DNA of 64,000 nt, from assembly GCF_001905345.1 (NCBI RefSeq), contig NZ_LFBV01000001.1:941321-1005320 (forward strand), written 5' to 3'. This document shows positions 1 through 7,172 of the stretch, one piece after another. Both the position numbers and the translations under genes were made by a program. Below the pieces are notes generated by a model. The model was not told where the DNA came from. It did not search any database and saw nothing but the letters and a program-made list of their open reading frames with translations. Numbering within the stretch: the first letter of the stretch is position 1; each line of letters opens with the position of its first letter. The DNA comes from Streptomyces uncialis. Its GTDB lineage: Bacteria > Actinomycetota > Actinomycetes > Streptomycetales > Streptomycetaceae.

Positions 1-2
1 TC

Positions 3-1772
3 ATCGAGTCCTGCATGCAGATGGACGCGACCGCCCGTCCCACTCCCGCGGACCTCCAGTCCCAGCTCGCCCCGCACCTGTTCGGCTCCGGCTCCGACGA
101 CAGCGGCACCGCCTCCGCGTGGCTCCCCGAGCCCGCGACCAGCCTGATCGAGTCCCGGCGCGGCGCACGCACCCAGGTGAGCCCCCAGCAGCCCGTCCGG
201 CCCGCGCCCCACCCGGGCGCCGCACCCGGAACCCCGCAGGGCGCCCCGCCGATGGGCGGCCACCCCGGCGCGGCCCCGGGGCCCGGCGCCCCCGCGCACG
301 GCGGCGGACGCGGTGGCCGTGGCCGGGGCGCGCCCGGCGTCCCCCCGCCCCCCGTCGCACCTCCGCACGCCCCGCCCGTGCCTCACCAGCCGCCCGCCGT
401 CGACCACGGACGGCACGCGGGTGCCCCCGACCACGGCGGCGTACGCCTCGCGGGCGCGCGGGTGCCGATCGGACCGGGACCGCGGGTGTCCGACGCCCGG
501 CAGGCCGCCGCCCGCGTCGGCGCCGCGCACGCCGGACCGCCCGAGGCACAGCTCTCCGGCCACTGGTCCCGCTCCAAGGCCCAGCCGGGCGCCCTCGACC
601 CCGCCGTCCCGCCGCGTCCCGCCGTCGCGCCGCCCGCCGCGGGCGCGGGCTGGCGGCCGTGGCGGTTCCGGATGTCGAACGACGTCTGGGGCACGCCCGC
701 GGTCGACGGCGACCTCGTGTACGTCACCTCCTTCGAGGTGCACGCCCTTGATGTGGCCACCGGCCGCCGCCGCTTCAAGACCCGCGACGTGGCCTGGTCC
801 ATGGCCGTGTCCGACGGCCGTGTCCTCGCCTCCGACGGCCCGACCCTCTACGCCCTGGACGCACGCGAGGGCACCGACCTGTGGCGGCTGCCCACCGACG
901 GCTGGATCTACTCGCTGCGCGCCGAACGGGGCACCGTCGTCACCGGCACCCGCGGCGGCGGTGTCCAGGCGTGGGAGGCCTCCGGCGGCCAGAAGCTGTG
1001 GGAGGTCACCGGCGCCCAGACCGACTTCGAGACCCCCGAGGCCGGTCCCGCGCTGCACGACGGCACGGTCTACATCTGGCGGGACGCCCGGCTCCGCGCG
1101 CTGGAAGCCCGTACGGGTGAGGAACGCTGGTCCTACCCCATCGGCGACGCGGCCTCCTGCGGTGGCGTGCCTGTCCGGATCACACCCGCCCCGGACGGCA
1201 ATGTCTACCTCTCCGCCGGGACCCGGGTCCTCGCCGTCGACATCGCCACCGGACACGTCCGCTGGCACTTCGAGGCACCCGCCGTCTTCCTCGCGCCGCC
1301 CGCCTTCGCCCCGGGTCCCGCCGTCACCGGCGGTGGCGTGTACCTCGCCGACTACCTCGGTACCGTCTACGCCCTGGACGCCGCCGACGGCCGGGACCGC
1401 TGGCGCATCGCCACGGAGCCCCGCTCGTCCGTCGATCCGGTACTCGTCGCGGACGGACACGTCCATGTGGGCAGCGGCAAGGGCCTCTACACCCTCGACG
1501 CCGTCACCGGTACGCCGAAGTGGCGCTTCCAGGCCGGTGGCGAGGTCGTCGGCGCCCCCGCTGTCGCCGAGGGCCGCATCCACTTCGGTTCCACCGACCA
1601 CCTCCTGTACACCCTCAAGGCCGACGACGGCCGACTGCGCTGGAAGCTCGCCACCGGTGGTGAGATCACCGGTGCCCCCGTCGTCCGGGCGGGTGTCGTC
1701 TACGCCTGTAGCAAGGACCGCTGCGTGTACGCCCTCGACGCGGAGAAGGGCACCGGCACCGCCCGTACGTGA
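3..1772 (+). CDS. Ser/Thr protein kinase with PQQ-type beta-propeller sensor, 5' truncated
   Basis: The reading frame is open to the window edge, and its first residues (IESCMQMDATARPTPADLQ) read like the last helix of a Ser/Thr kinase C-lobe, with the conserved Arg-Pro-Thr. The gene therefore starts upstream and the first Met in the window is not its start. After the kinase tail comes a Pro/Ala/Gly-rich linker (about residues 30-215 of the visible part). Then come repeated blades of the type YALD..G..RW, typical of PQQ-like beta-propellers (PF13360 family). In Streptomyces such proteins have a cytoplasmic kinase fused to a propeller that acts as a ligand or protein sensor. No transmembrane helix is evident in the visible part, so the propeller is probably cytoplasmic. 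The gene is followed by a tandem repeat array and is convergent with the 2.2-kb gene. Confidence 0.85.
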   Translation: MESCMQMDATARPTPADLQSQLAPHLFGSGSDDSGTASAWLPEPATSLIESRRGARTQVSPQQPVRPAPHPGAAPGTPQGAPPMGGHPGAAPGPGAPAHGGGRGGRGRGAPGVPPPPVAPPHAPPVPHQPPAVDHGRHAGAPDHGGVRLAGARVPIGPGPRVSDARQAAARVGAAHAGPPEAQLSGHWSRSKAQPGALDPAVPPRPAVAPPAAGAGWRPWRFRMSNDVWGTPAVDGDLVYVTSFEVHALDVATGRRRFKTRDVAWSMAVSDGRVLASDGPTLYALDAREGTDLWRLPTDGWIYSLRAERGTVVTGTRGGGVQAWEASGGQKLWEVTGAQTDFETPEAGPALHDGTVYIWRDARLRALEARTGEERWSYPIGDAASCGGVPVRITPAPDGNVYLSAGTRVLAVDIATGHVRWHFEAPAVFLAPPAFAPGPAVTGGGVYLADYLGTVYALDAADGRDRWRIATEPRSSVDPVLVADGHVHVGSGKGLYTLDAVTGTPKWRFQAGGEVVGAPAVAEGRIHFGSTDHLLYTLKADDGRLRWKLATGGEITGAPVVRAGVVYACSKDRCVYALDAEKGTGTART

Positions 1773-1861
1773 CCCCGCCTCGTCGCCACGCCGCCGCCCA
1801 GAGTGGGTACGGGACACGGTCGGTGCGTGACCTGACGGTGCGTGACCTGATCGACCTGGTT

Positions 1862-2103
1862 GACCCATGGGGACAGTCGGGACTCTGCTGTGGCCTAAGG
1901 ACAGCCGGGGCTCGGAGGTGACCTAAAGGACAGCTGTTGCGCCGAGCTGACCTATAGGACAGCCGAGATGCCGAGCTGACCTATAGGGCTGCTGCGATGC
2001 TGCGTTGTCCTATAGGACAGTTGAGCCACCGTGGCGTCCTATAGGACAGTTGCGGCGCCGTGCTGGCCTCTAGGACAGCCGAAGCGTTCAGCTGGCCTAT
2101 AGG
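1862..2103. repeat. 29-bp imperfect tandem array with CCTATAGG core
   Basis: Eight successive units start at 1862, 1892, 1920, 1949, 1978, 2007, 2036 and 2065, with a partial ninth at 2094. From 1920 onward the period is exactly 29 bp; the first two units are 30 and 28 bp. Most units share the core CCTATAGGACAG, whose first eight bases are self-complementary. The rest of the unit is loosely conserved, so there are no unique spacers. It lies between convergent genes. See findings. Confidence 0.9.
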
Positions 2104-2185
2104 TGGAGGTCACAGGGCGCGATGAGTTGTCCCACATACCGTCGTCTTCGCGTCGCCTGCTGGTCGCCCACGGCAACGGCCGTGC

Positions 2186-3127
2186 TCAGCGGCCGGTGAA
2201 CCACCCACGGACGCGGTCGACGGTCAGGTGGAAGCGCTGGATGTCCGTCGCGGGGGGAGAGGCGTCAGGTCCGGCGAGCTCGGCCGAGGCCACCAGGCGG
2301 AAGATCAACGCGCGTACCAGCATCTGAAGTCCGTTCGTGCCCGGTGCGGCGGAATCCACCAGAGCCCGGTCGGCGCCGTGATGGAGCAGACCGTCGGCCG
2401 CCACGATCGCGTCGGCGTACGCCACCGGACGCCAGTACGGGGAGAAGTCGATCACCGCAGGTGGTAGGCCTGGGGCGAACAGGACGTTGCCGGTGAGGTC
2501 GCCGTGGATCAACTGGGAGGGCGCACTGACCGGTTGCCGAAGGTCGAGCAAGGCGCGGAGCGGCTCGCGTAGATCGGGTGAGACGTTCACCGTTGTCTCA
2601 TCCCATGCCACGCGGTCGGCGACGGCCCAGGGGTGCTGCTGCCGGTCGAGCCAGTCGGGGCGCGGAGTCTGCCGCAGGGAGCGGTGGAACGCGCGCCCCG
2701 CGGTGAGGATCTCGCCCCATCGCCCGTCGGGACCGGCTTCGCCCTCGACCAGGCGGTCGGATGTCCAGCCGTCGAAGACGAACCCTCCCGTCGCCGCTCG
2801 TACCGGACGCGGAACACGGAACGCTGTGTCCTCATTCTGCACGGCGAGGTCGGCGAGGTCGGCGAGTTCAGTGAAGAGTTCGGCGCCCCACTCGGAGACC
2901 TCCGTGCTGTCCGCCGGCTTGAGGACAGCGCCGTCAGCGAGGACGCTCTGCCCTTGGCCGCCGGGCAACGGTACGGGCGTTCCGGTCAGCCCGAATGCGG
3001 CCAGCACCTGGGCGGACGGCAGCGGAGCGCTCGGCACCTTGGCCGCATCGGTCATCTCGGTCATCTCGGTCGCATCGGTTGCATCGGTCACGTCGGGCAT
3101 CCTCGCGGACGAGTGCCTTCCGCGCAC
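2186..3127 (-). CDS. Aminoglycoside-phosphotransferase-like protein (actinobacterial TIGR02569-like family)
   Basis: The protein is about 313 aa with the protein-kinase-like fold of APH/choline kinases. A Brenner-type catalytic loop LIHGDLTGN (about residue 212) is followed by VIDFSPYWRP, the metal-binding Asp-Phe. The Gly-rich PGGQGQSVLADGAVLKP near the N-terminus would be the nucleotide loop with its lysine. This arrangement matches a family of uncharacterised actinobacterial phosphotransferase-like proteins; the substrate is unknown. The start is uncertain: GTG at 3127, or ATG at 3100 (MPDVTDATDATEM). The residues in between add a simple T-D-A/T-E-M repeat. It is the last gene of a three-gene minus-strand operon and starts 6 nt after the MarR stop codon. 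Confidence 0.75.
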   Translation of the reverse strand: MRGRHSSARMPDVTDATDATEMTEMTDAAKVPSAPLPSAQVLAAFGLTGTPVPLPGGQGQSVLADGAVLKPADSTEVSEWGAELFTELADLADLAVQNEDTAFRVPRPVRAATGGFVFDGWTSDRLVEGEAGPDGRWGEILTAGRAFHRSLRQTPRPDWLDRQQHPWAVADRVAWDETTVNVSPDLREPLRALLDLRQPVSAPSQLIHGDLTGNVLFAPGLPPAVIDFSPYWRPVAYADAIVAADGLLHHGADRALVDSAAPGTNGLQMLVRALIFRLVASAELAGPDASPPATDIQRFHLTVDRVRGWFTGR

Positions 3128-3133
3128 CGCAAT

Positions 3134-3655
3134 TCATGGGGCGTCCGGACGTACGTGACCGTCGGTGTCGAGGGTGTGCGAGCGCGCCAGGAGGTGGAGC
3201 ATCGCGTGGTGGAACTCCGCGCGCTGCTGGGCGGGCCACTGGCCGGACAGCTGGTCGAACACCGCCTCCTGCCAGAGATGGGCGTCGTGGAGCAGATCGA
3301 GACCTTCGGAGGTGACCGTCACTTCTCGGCGGCGCGTGTCCGATTCCGAAGGCTTGATCTCCAGATACCCGGCTGCGACGGCGTCCTTCACCATGCGTGA
3401 CGCGCCACTCTGGTCGATGCCGATCTCGTTTGCCACGGCGTTGATCGTCACGATGCCGCGGCTGTCGAGGGACCGCACCGCTTCGGTGACGAGCACATGG
3501 CGACCTTGCTGTCGGGCCGGTCCGTCGCCCGGGGAGTTCCACCGGCGGGCCCAGTGACGTACGAACTCGAAGAGGGTTTGTCCGGGTCCGGGTCCGGGTC
3601 CGGGTGCCGACGGGGGCGGGGGCTGATGGGCGGGGTACCCGTCGTACTCGCTCAT
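3134..3655 (-). CDS. MarR-family winged-helix regulator
   Basis: A 173-aa DNA-binding repressor. A Pro/Gly-rich N-terminus (a run of PGPGPGPG from repeated gggtcc DNA) precedes a winged-helix domain. The recognition helix region is IDQSGASRMVKDAVAAGYLE, and the wing is SESDTRRREVTVTSEGLDLL, with the D-x-R-R motif typical of MarR proteins. The start codon overlaps the stop of the upstream NTF2-like gene by 4 nt (ATGA), so the two are translationally coupled. It is likely autoregulatory for this operon; the ligand cannot be told from sequence. Confidence 0.88.
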   Translation of the reverse strand: MSEYDGYPAHQPPPPSAPGPGPGPGQTLFEFVRHWARRWNSPGDGPARQQGRHVLVTEAVRSLDSRGIVTINAVANEIGIDQSGASRMVKDAVAAGYLEIKPSESDTRRREVTVTSEGLDLLHDAHLWQEAVFDQLSGQWPAQQRAEFHHAMLHLLARSHTLDTDGHVRPDAP

Positions 3656-4065
3656 TCGGTTGCGGCCGTCTCGCGGCAGATCGAGGCCAGTTCCAGAGCG
3701 GAACCGAGATCGGGCAGCCGCAGCGCGGCGGACACCCGGTCTCCGGTGCTCCTGAAGACGGTGGCGACCCGGACCGGTTCCTTGCTCCCGGGCCAGGTGG
3801 CGTCCTCCTCCACGACCATCAGGCGATCACTGACGGGGTGCCAGGACCGTGGAACCAGTTCGATCCCGGATCGTGCCGCCCAGTCGGCGAACTCGGCGGG
3901 GCTGAGGGGACCGGCGCCTCTGGGTCCCCTCACCACGACCGGATCGCTGACAGTGGCCTCGACCCGCGTGGGGGCGTGGGCGTTCACCGCGGCATGCCAT
4001 CGGTCGACGGCCGTGGGCAGAGTGTGTTCCGGCTGCTCCATGGGGGCAGTGTGTGCGTTTCGCAT
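3652..4065 (-). CDS. NTF2/SnoaL-like small protein
   Basis: A 137-aa protein resembling SnoaL-like/NTF2-fold proteins: an amphipathic helix (VDRWHAAVNAHAPTRVEATVSDPVVVRGPRG), a middle region FADWAARSGIELVPRSWHP, and late beta-strands EEDATWPG..EPVRVATVFRSTGDRVSAALRLPD. Members bind small hydrophobic molecules or act as isomerases or cyclases, but no catalytic set is recognisable. It is the first gene of the operon with MarR and the phosphotransferase-like gene. The start may instead be the ATG at 4041 (MEQPEHTL); neither start has a clear ribosome binding site. Confidence 0.65.
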   Translation of the reverse strand: MRNAHTAPMEQPEHTLPTAVDRWHAAVNAHAPTRVEATVSDPVVVRGPRGAGPLSPAEFADWAARSGIELVPRSWHPVSDRLMVVEEDATWPGSKEPVRVATVFRSTGDRVSAALRLPDLGSALELASICRETAATE

Positions 4066-4387
4066 ACATCACGCGAGGGCTGGTGGCCGCCGCAGCACCT
4101 GCCCCGCGCCGCCCATGCCCTGTGCCGCCCGCCGCCCGCCGCCCGTGCCCCGTGCCGCTCGTGCCACCTGCGCCCCGCGTGCCACCTGCGCCCCGCGTGC
4201 CCCTACGCCCCGCGTGCCCCTACGCCCCGCGCGCCCCCGCGTCCCCGTCCCCGCGCTGCCCGCCCACTCGGAGTACGCCGCCTGCTGACCGTCCGCCCGT
4301 CCGCCCGTCGGAGCGGGCCCTATCCCGTGGGGGCGGGGACAATCGGTCCATGGGAACCTCATCGACCTCCGTGTCACCGGCAGCCGA
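4066..4387. other. Intergenic region with short direct repeats
   Basis: A divergent intergenic stretch. About 4080-4260 is a C-rich run of near-repeats (cgtgccacctgcgccccg, then cgtgcccctacgccccg). Open frames here are Pro/Arg/Ala-only and not gene-like. Promoters for both neighbours should lie here, but no clear -10/-35 was found. Confidence 0.6.
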
Positions 4388-5176
4388 ATGAACCCCGGCG
4401 AACTCCATGAGGGGCTGTTGCGTGCTCTCCTCGCCGCGGGCAGCCCGTACCGTCTCGCGCTCGCCGGGGGGTATGCCGCCGTCGCGCACGGGCTGACCGA
4501 GCGCACCGGGAACGGTCTCGGCCTCGCGACGGACAGCTTCGTACCCATGCCGGACATCGCCACCGCCGTCACCGCGGAACTGGAGCGGCGAGGTTGGCTC
4601 GTCACGGAGAGGGAGGCGGGTCCGCTGGCGGCCAGGTTCGTCGTGGCTGGTCCTGGCGGCCCGGCGGCCTTCGCCGGAGTGGTGTCCGAGGTGGGGGGCA
4701 TGGACGGAGGTGGGGGCCGGGGTGACGTCGCGACCGGACCCGTGGGCGGCGGGACGGCGGTTCCGATGCCGGCCGTCGAGGTCCACGCTGCCAAGGAAGC
4801 CCTGTGGCATCCGCCCGTCGCCACCCCGATCGGGCTCGCGCTCAGCCTTGAGGACCTGGTGGGTACCAAGGTCCGCGCTCTCGCGGACCGGGGGCTCGCC
4901 CGGGACCTCGTCCACGTCCACGCCGTCGCGGACCGATGGGGCCGTCCGGATCTTGAGGAACTCGGCCGTCGGCACGCCCCCGACACGTTCGACCTGAGCG
5001 ACCTCCAGGCCCGGCTCGCCGGGGCGGAGTGGACGGACGACCGGGAGTTCCGGACGTACGGCGTCAGCGGGGGCGAGGTCGTCGCGATCCGGGTGTGGGC
5101 ACAGGAGTGGGCCGACGACCTCGCGGAACGCCTTCTGGAGGGCGCGCCACCACCCGAGGAATCCCCGGACCTTTAG
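4388..5176 (+). CDS. AbiEii-like nucleotidyltransferase-fold protein (orphan, degenerate motif)
   Basis: A 262-aa protein. The segment LALAGGYAAVAHGLTERTG (about residues 24-42) matches the GG-x-A...R-x-T beginning of the nucleotidyltransferase fold in AbiEii/AbiGii toxins. The later segment LSLEDLVGTKVRALADRGLARDLVHVHAV (about 155-183) matches the family's conserved K-x-x-A..DR..ARD helix. The usual metal-binding D-x-D after the Gly-Gly is not intact (GLGLATD), so nucleotidyl transfer may be lost or altered. A Gly-rich insert (GGMDGGGGRGDVATGPVGGG) interrupts the middle. AbiEii proteins are usually paired with an AbiEi antitoxin; none is adjacent. The function may therefore be a solo regulator or housekeeping protein. 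Confidence 0.65.
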   Translation: MNPGELHEGLLRALLAAGSPYRLALAGGYAAVAHGLTERTGNGLGLATDSFVPMPDIATAVTAELERRGWLVTEREAGPLAARFVVAGPGGPAAFAGVVSEVGGMDGGGGRGDVATGPVGGGTAVPMPAVEVHAAKEALWHPPVATPIGLALSLEDLVGTKVRALADRGLARDLVHVHAVADRWGRPDLEELGRRHAPDTFDLSDLQARLAGAEWTDDREFRTYGVSGGEVVAIRVWAQEWADDLAERLLEGAPPPEESPDL

Positions 5177-5201
5177 GACAGGACAGCGAGCGGCCTGTCC
5201 T
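5175..5201 (+). terminator. Hairpin terminator overlapping the stop codon
   Basis: AGGACAGG (5175-5182) pairs perfectly with CCTGTCCT (5194-5201) across an 11-nt loop. The left arm includes the end of the AbiEii-like stop codon. There is no U-tract, as is usual in Streptomyces. It lies between convergent genes. Confidence 0.6.
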
Positions 5202-5276
5202 CATGCCGCAGTGGCCGACGGGGTCGAGGCCCGGCTGCGCGGCTTCGGCCGAGGTGCGAGGTGTGGGCACGGGGCT

Positions 5277-5858
5277 TCAGTGCTGGTCCGGCGGTCGGGG
5301 CCCCGGGGTGTCGGGCGGGGTGTCCCACGTACGCGTCGGAGCCGAGTCGTCGTACCGGGTGTCCGGCGGGGGCGGGGGCGGGGGTGGGTACGGGGCCGGG
5401 GGAGCCGTGTCGGCCGGGTGAGGCGTCGGCGTCGGACGGGCGCGGCGGCCCGGCATCAGGGCGGCACCGAGCAGCATCACCAAGCCGCCGCCCAAGCCCG
5501 CGAGGGATCCCCAGCCGAGGCCCGTGCCGTCGCCGTTCACGGTCAGCTCACCGAGGGCGAGCCCGAGCCGGACCATCCACAGGACCGTGAAGCCGAGGAC
5601 GATCAGTCCGGCGAGGGCCACCGTGGTCCGGGACCGCAGGGCCACGCCGACCAGGGTCAGTACCGCCGCCACCAGGAACGGCAGGAACAGGGAGAGGAAG
5701 AGAGCGGACCGCGCGTCCGTGACGCCGTGGCCCGTGAAGAGCTCCCCGACCTCGTAGTACCGCCCGAGACGGCCGTCGTACCAGGCACGGAAGGGGCTCC
5801 AGACGGCGGCCGTCGCACCGAGCAGGGCGAGGACCGACCCGAGGACGTTGCGTAGCAT
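5277..5858 (-). CDS. Four-helix integral membrane protein with Pro-rich tail
   Basis: A 193-aa protein. Hydrophobic helices are visible at about residues 3-20, 52-74, 80-100 and 115-135. A cytoplasmic-looking tail follows with a PYPPPPPPPPD run from about 140. The extracellular loop after helix 1 has WSPFRAWYDGRLGRYYEVGELF, which contains conserved aromatic residues. No catalytic motif was seen. The family is the common small Streptomyces membrane protein of unknown role. It is convergent with the AbiEii-like gene. Confidence 0.75.
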   Translation of the reverse strand: MLRNVLGSVLALLGATAAVWSPFRAWYDGRLGRYYEVGELFTGHGVTDARSALFLSLFLPFLVAAVLTLVGVALRSRTTVALAGLIVLGFTVLWMVRLGLALGELTVNGDGTGLGWGSLAGLGGGLVMLLGAALMPGRRARPTPTPHPADTAPPAPYPPPPPPPPDTRYDDSAPTRTWDTPPDTPGPRPPDQH

Positions 5859-5945
5859 CGCGTCGCCTCCTTCGCGCCTGACGCCAACGACGCTACGCCC
5901 GCCGGGCGGCCCCCGCCACGCCAGCGCGGCTCCGTCGGCCGGACA

Positions 5946-5985
5946 GCGCGGCTCCGTCGGCCGGACGGCGAGGAGGGAGCCGCGC
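5946..5985 (-). terminator. Hairpin, likely terminator of the DNHATG-peptide gene
   Basis: GCGCGGCTCC (5946-5955) is complementary to GGAGCCGCGC (5976-5985). It lies about 25 bp beyond the stop of the 6010 gene. A direct repeat of ggctccgtcggccggac overlaps the left arm. Confidence 0.5.
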
Positions 5986-6009
5986 GGCCAGGGCCGGCCG
6001 GGACGGCCG

Positions 6010-6195
6010 TCAGTGTGCTCCGGTCGCGTGGTTGTCCAGCGGCCCGAGGTGCGTCGCGTGGTTGTCCAGCGGCTTCACCAGGCGGTTCTGGCCGCCGGTG
6101 GCGTGGTTGTCGGCGGCCGAGGCGGCGGCCGCCGTACCGAGCGCGGTGCCCGTGGTGAGGACGGCGACGACGAGCAGCTTCGTGGCGCGGGTCAT
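6010..6195 (-). CDS. Small exported peptide with DNHAT repeats
   Basis: A 61-aa product. Residues 1-27 form a clear Sec signal peptide (KLLVVAVLTTGTALGTAAA) with an A-S-A-A cleavage site. The mature part is only about 34 aa and holds three DNHAT units, in the contexts ADNHATGG, PLDNHATH and PLDNHATG. It is a paralogue in tandem with the leaderless DSHATG gene 145 bp upstream (6340-6534), in the same orientation. Function is unknown. The regular short repeats could be a multi-core peptide precursor or a metal-binding (Asp/His) peptide, but no maturation enzyme is adjacent. Small Streptomyces proteins of this repeat type exist under uninformative names. Confidence 0.7.
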   Translation of the reverse strand: MTRATKLLVVAVLTTGTALGTAAAASAADNHATGGQNRLVKPLDNHATHLGPLDNHATGAH

Positions 6196-6277
6196 GTGCG
6201 GGATCTCCCCTGGGGTGCGGTGACGGGAACGAGGACAGGTGCGGACGGAACGATCCTGCCCGCTTCCGGGGCACAGC

Positions 6278-6314
6278 GAACCGCGACGGCTCCCCCTCGG
6301 TGCCGTCGCGGTTC
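6278..6314 (-). terminator. Terminator hairpin between the two repeat-peptide genes
   Basis: GAACCGCGACGGC (6278-6290) pairs perfectly with GCCGTCGCGGTTC (6302-6314), giving a 13-bp stem and 11-nt loop. It lies 26 bp past the stop of the DSHATG gene, so the two peptide genes are probably separate transcripts. Confidence 0.75.
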
Positions 6315-6339
6315 GGTTCCCCCGTGCGGTGCAGGCTTG

Positions 6340-6534
6340 TTAGGGCTTGCCGCCCGTCGCGTGGCTGTCCGCGGGCTTCGCGGTGCCGCCGGTCGCGTGG
6401 CTGTCCAGCGGCTTCACCGGCTTGCCCTTGCCGCCGGTCGCGTGGCTGTCCTTGACCGTCACCTGGGGCTCCTCGCCCGTGGCGTGACTGTCCTGCGGCT
6501 TGATGGTGCCGTCGATGTGCTCGGCATTGCTCAT
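6340..6534 (-). CDS. Small leaderless peptide with four DSHATG repeats
   Basis: A 64-aa product. Four copies of DSHATG occur in the contexts IKPQDSHATGEE, TVKDSHATGGKG, VKPLDSHATGGT and KPADSHATGGK, about 13-15 residues apart. The first 12 residues (MSNAEHIDGTIK) are the only non-repeat part. No signal peptide is present, unlike its exported paralogue. The start ATG at 6534 has AGGAG about 9 nt upstream, and the frame is closed by TAA, so the gene is credible despite its size. Function is unknown; see findings for the multi-core-peptide hypothesis. Confidence 0.75.
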   Translation of the reverse strand: MSNAEHIDGTIKPQDSHATGEEPQVTVKDSHATGGKGKPVKPLDSHATGGTAKPADSHATGGKP

Positions 6535-7172
6535 GGTGCTGAACTCCTATTCTGGGAGTCGTCGAGTCTGAGGCCCGTCCGGCAGCTCCCCCGTGGGCTG
6601 CCGGACGAGCGTTCGGGCCGTACACCTTAGAACGGTGTGGCCTGAACCGGCTCGCCTGCCCCCCGCTGCGGCGGGCCGATGCGGTACACAGTGGCGTGCG
6701 GCGATAAACGAACGATGAACGCGGGGAATCGTGGCGGTTTGCCCGGTGGTGCCCGATGGCTGGGCTGGCTGATCTTCGCCCCTTCCCCCCCCGTGCCGGA
6801 CCGTATCGAACCGTGCCTGACGGTCAGAGGGCGGTGCCGGGTTGTCCACCCTGAGCGGTCATCGGCGCTCCCGATGGCCTGGGTGTCCCGGATGGCCTGG
6901 GTGAACCGGGTGAACCGGGGCGGCTTCCCGCCCGTATCGGTCCCGTATCTGTCCCATACCCTGTCCCATATCCGGGAGGTTCGGCCCGACCGAGGCGGTC
7001 AAGCAGCCCGCACGGGCGCGGAAGGGCCCACCCGCGACCAGCCGAGCGCCCGGGACCCAGCGCCTGGCCTGAGCACCCTGCACCCTGTCCAGCGCCCGCT
7101 CAGGACCCGCTAGGGACCCCCGCTCAGGACCCGCTCAGGACCCGCTCAGGACCCGCAAGGCACACGCACGGG
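6535..7172. other. Intergenic region
   Basis: No gene is supported here. The plus-strand frame at 6679-7113 has atypical composition and no family resemblance. Features seen are direct repeats of ggcctgggt/ggtgaaccggg near 6878-6920, a repeated tgtcccata near 6949-6970, and the 11-bp array at its right end (separate entry). Confidence 0.5.
7097..7157. repeat. 11-bp tandem repeat CGCTCAGGACC
   Basis: The word CGCTCAGGACC is repeated about five times with one diverged copy (cgctagggacccc), immediately downstream of the AfsR-type gene stop. Confidence 0.75.

Noticed and set aside
1862..2103. CRISPR array
   Set aside because: Units differ from each other along their whole length and there are no unique spacers or nearby cas genes. 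This is a tandem repeat.
6679..7113. 144-aa plus-strand gene
   Set aside because: Composition is unlike neighbours, no motif is recognisable, and it spans short repeats.
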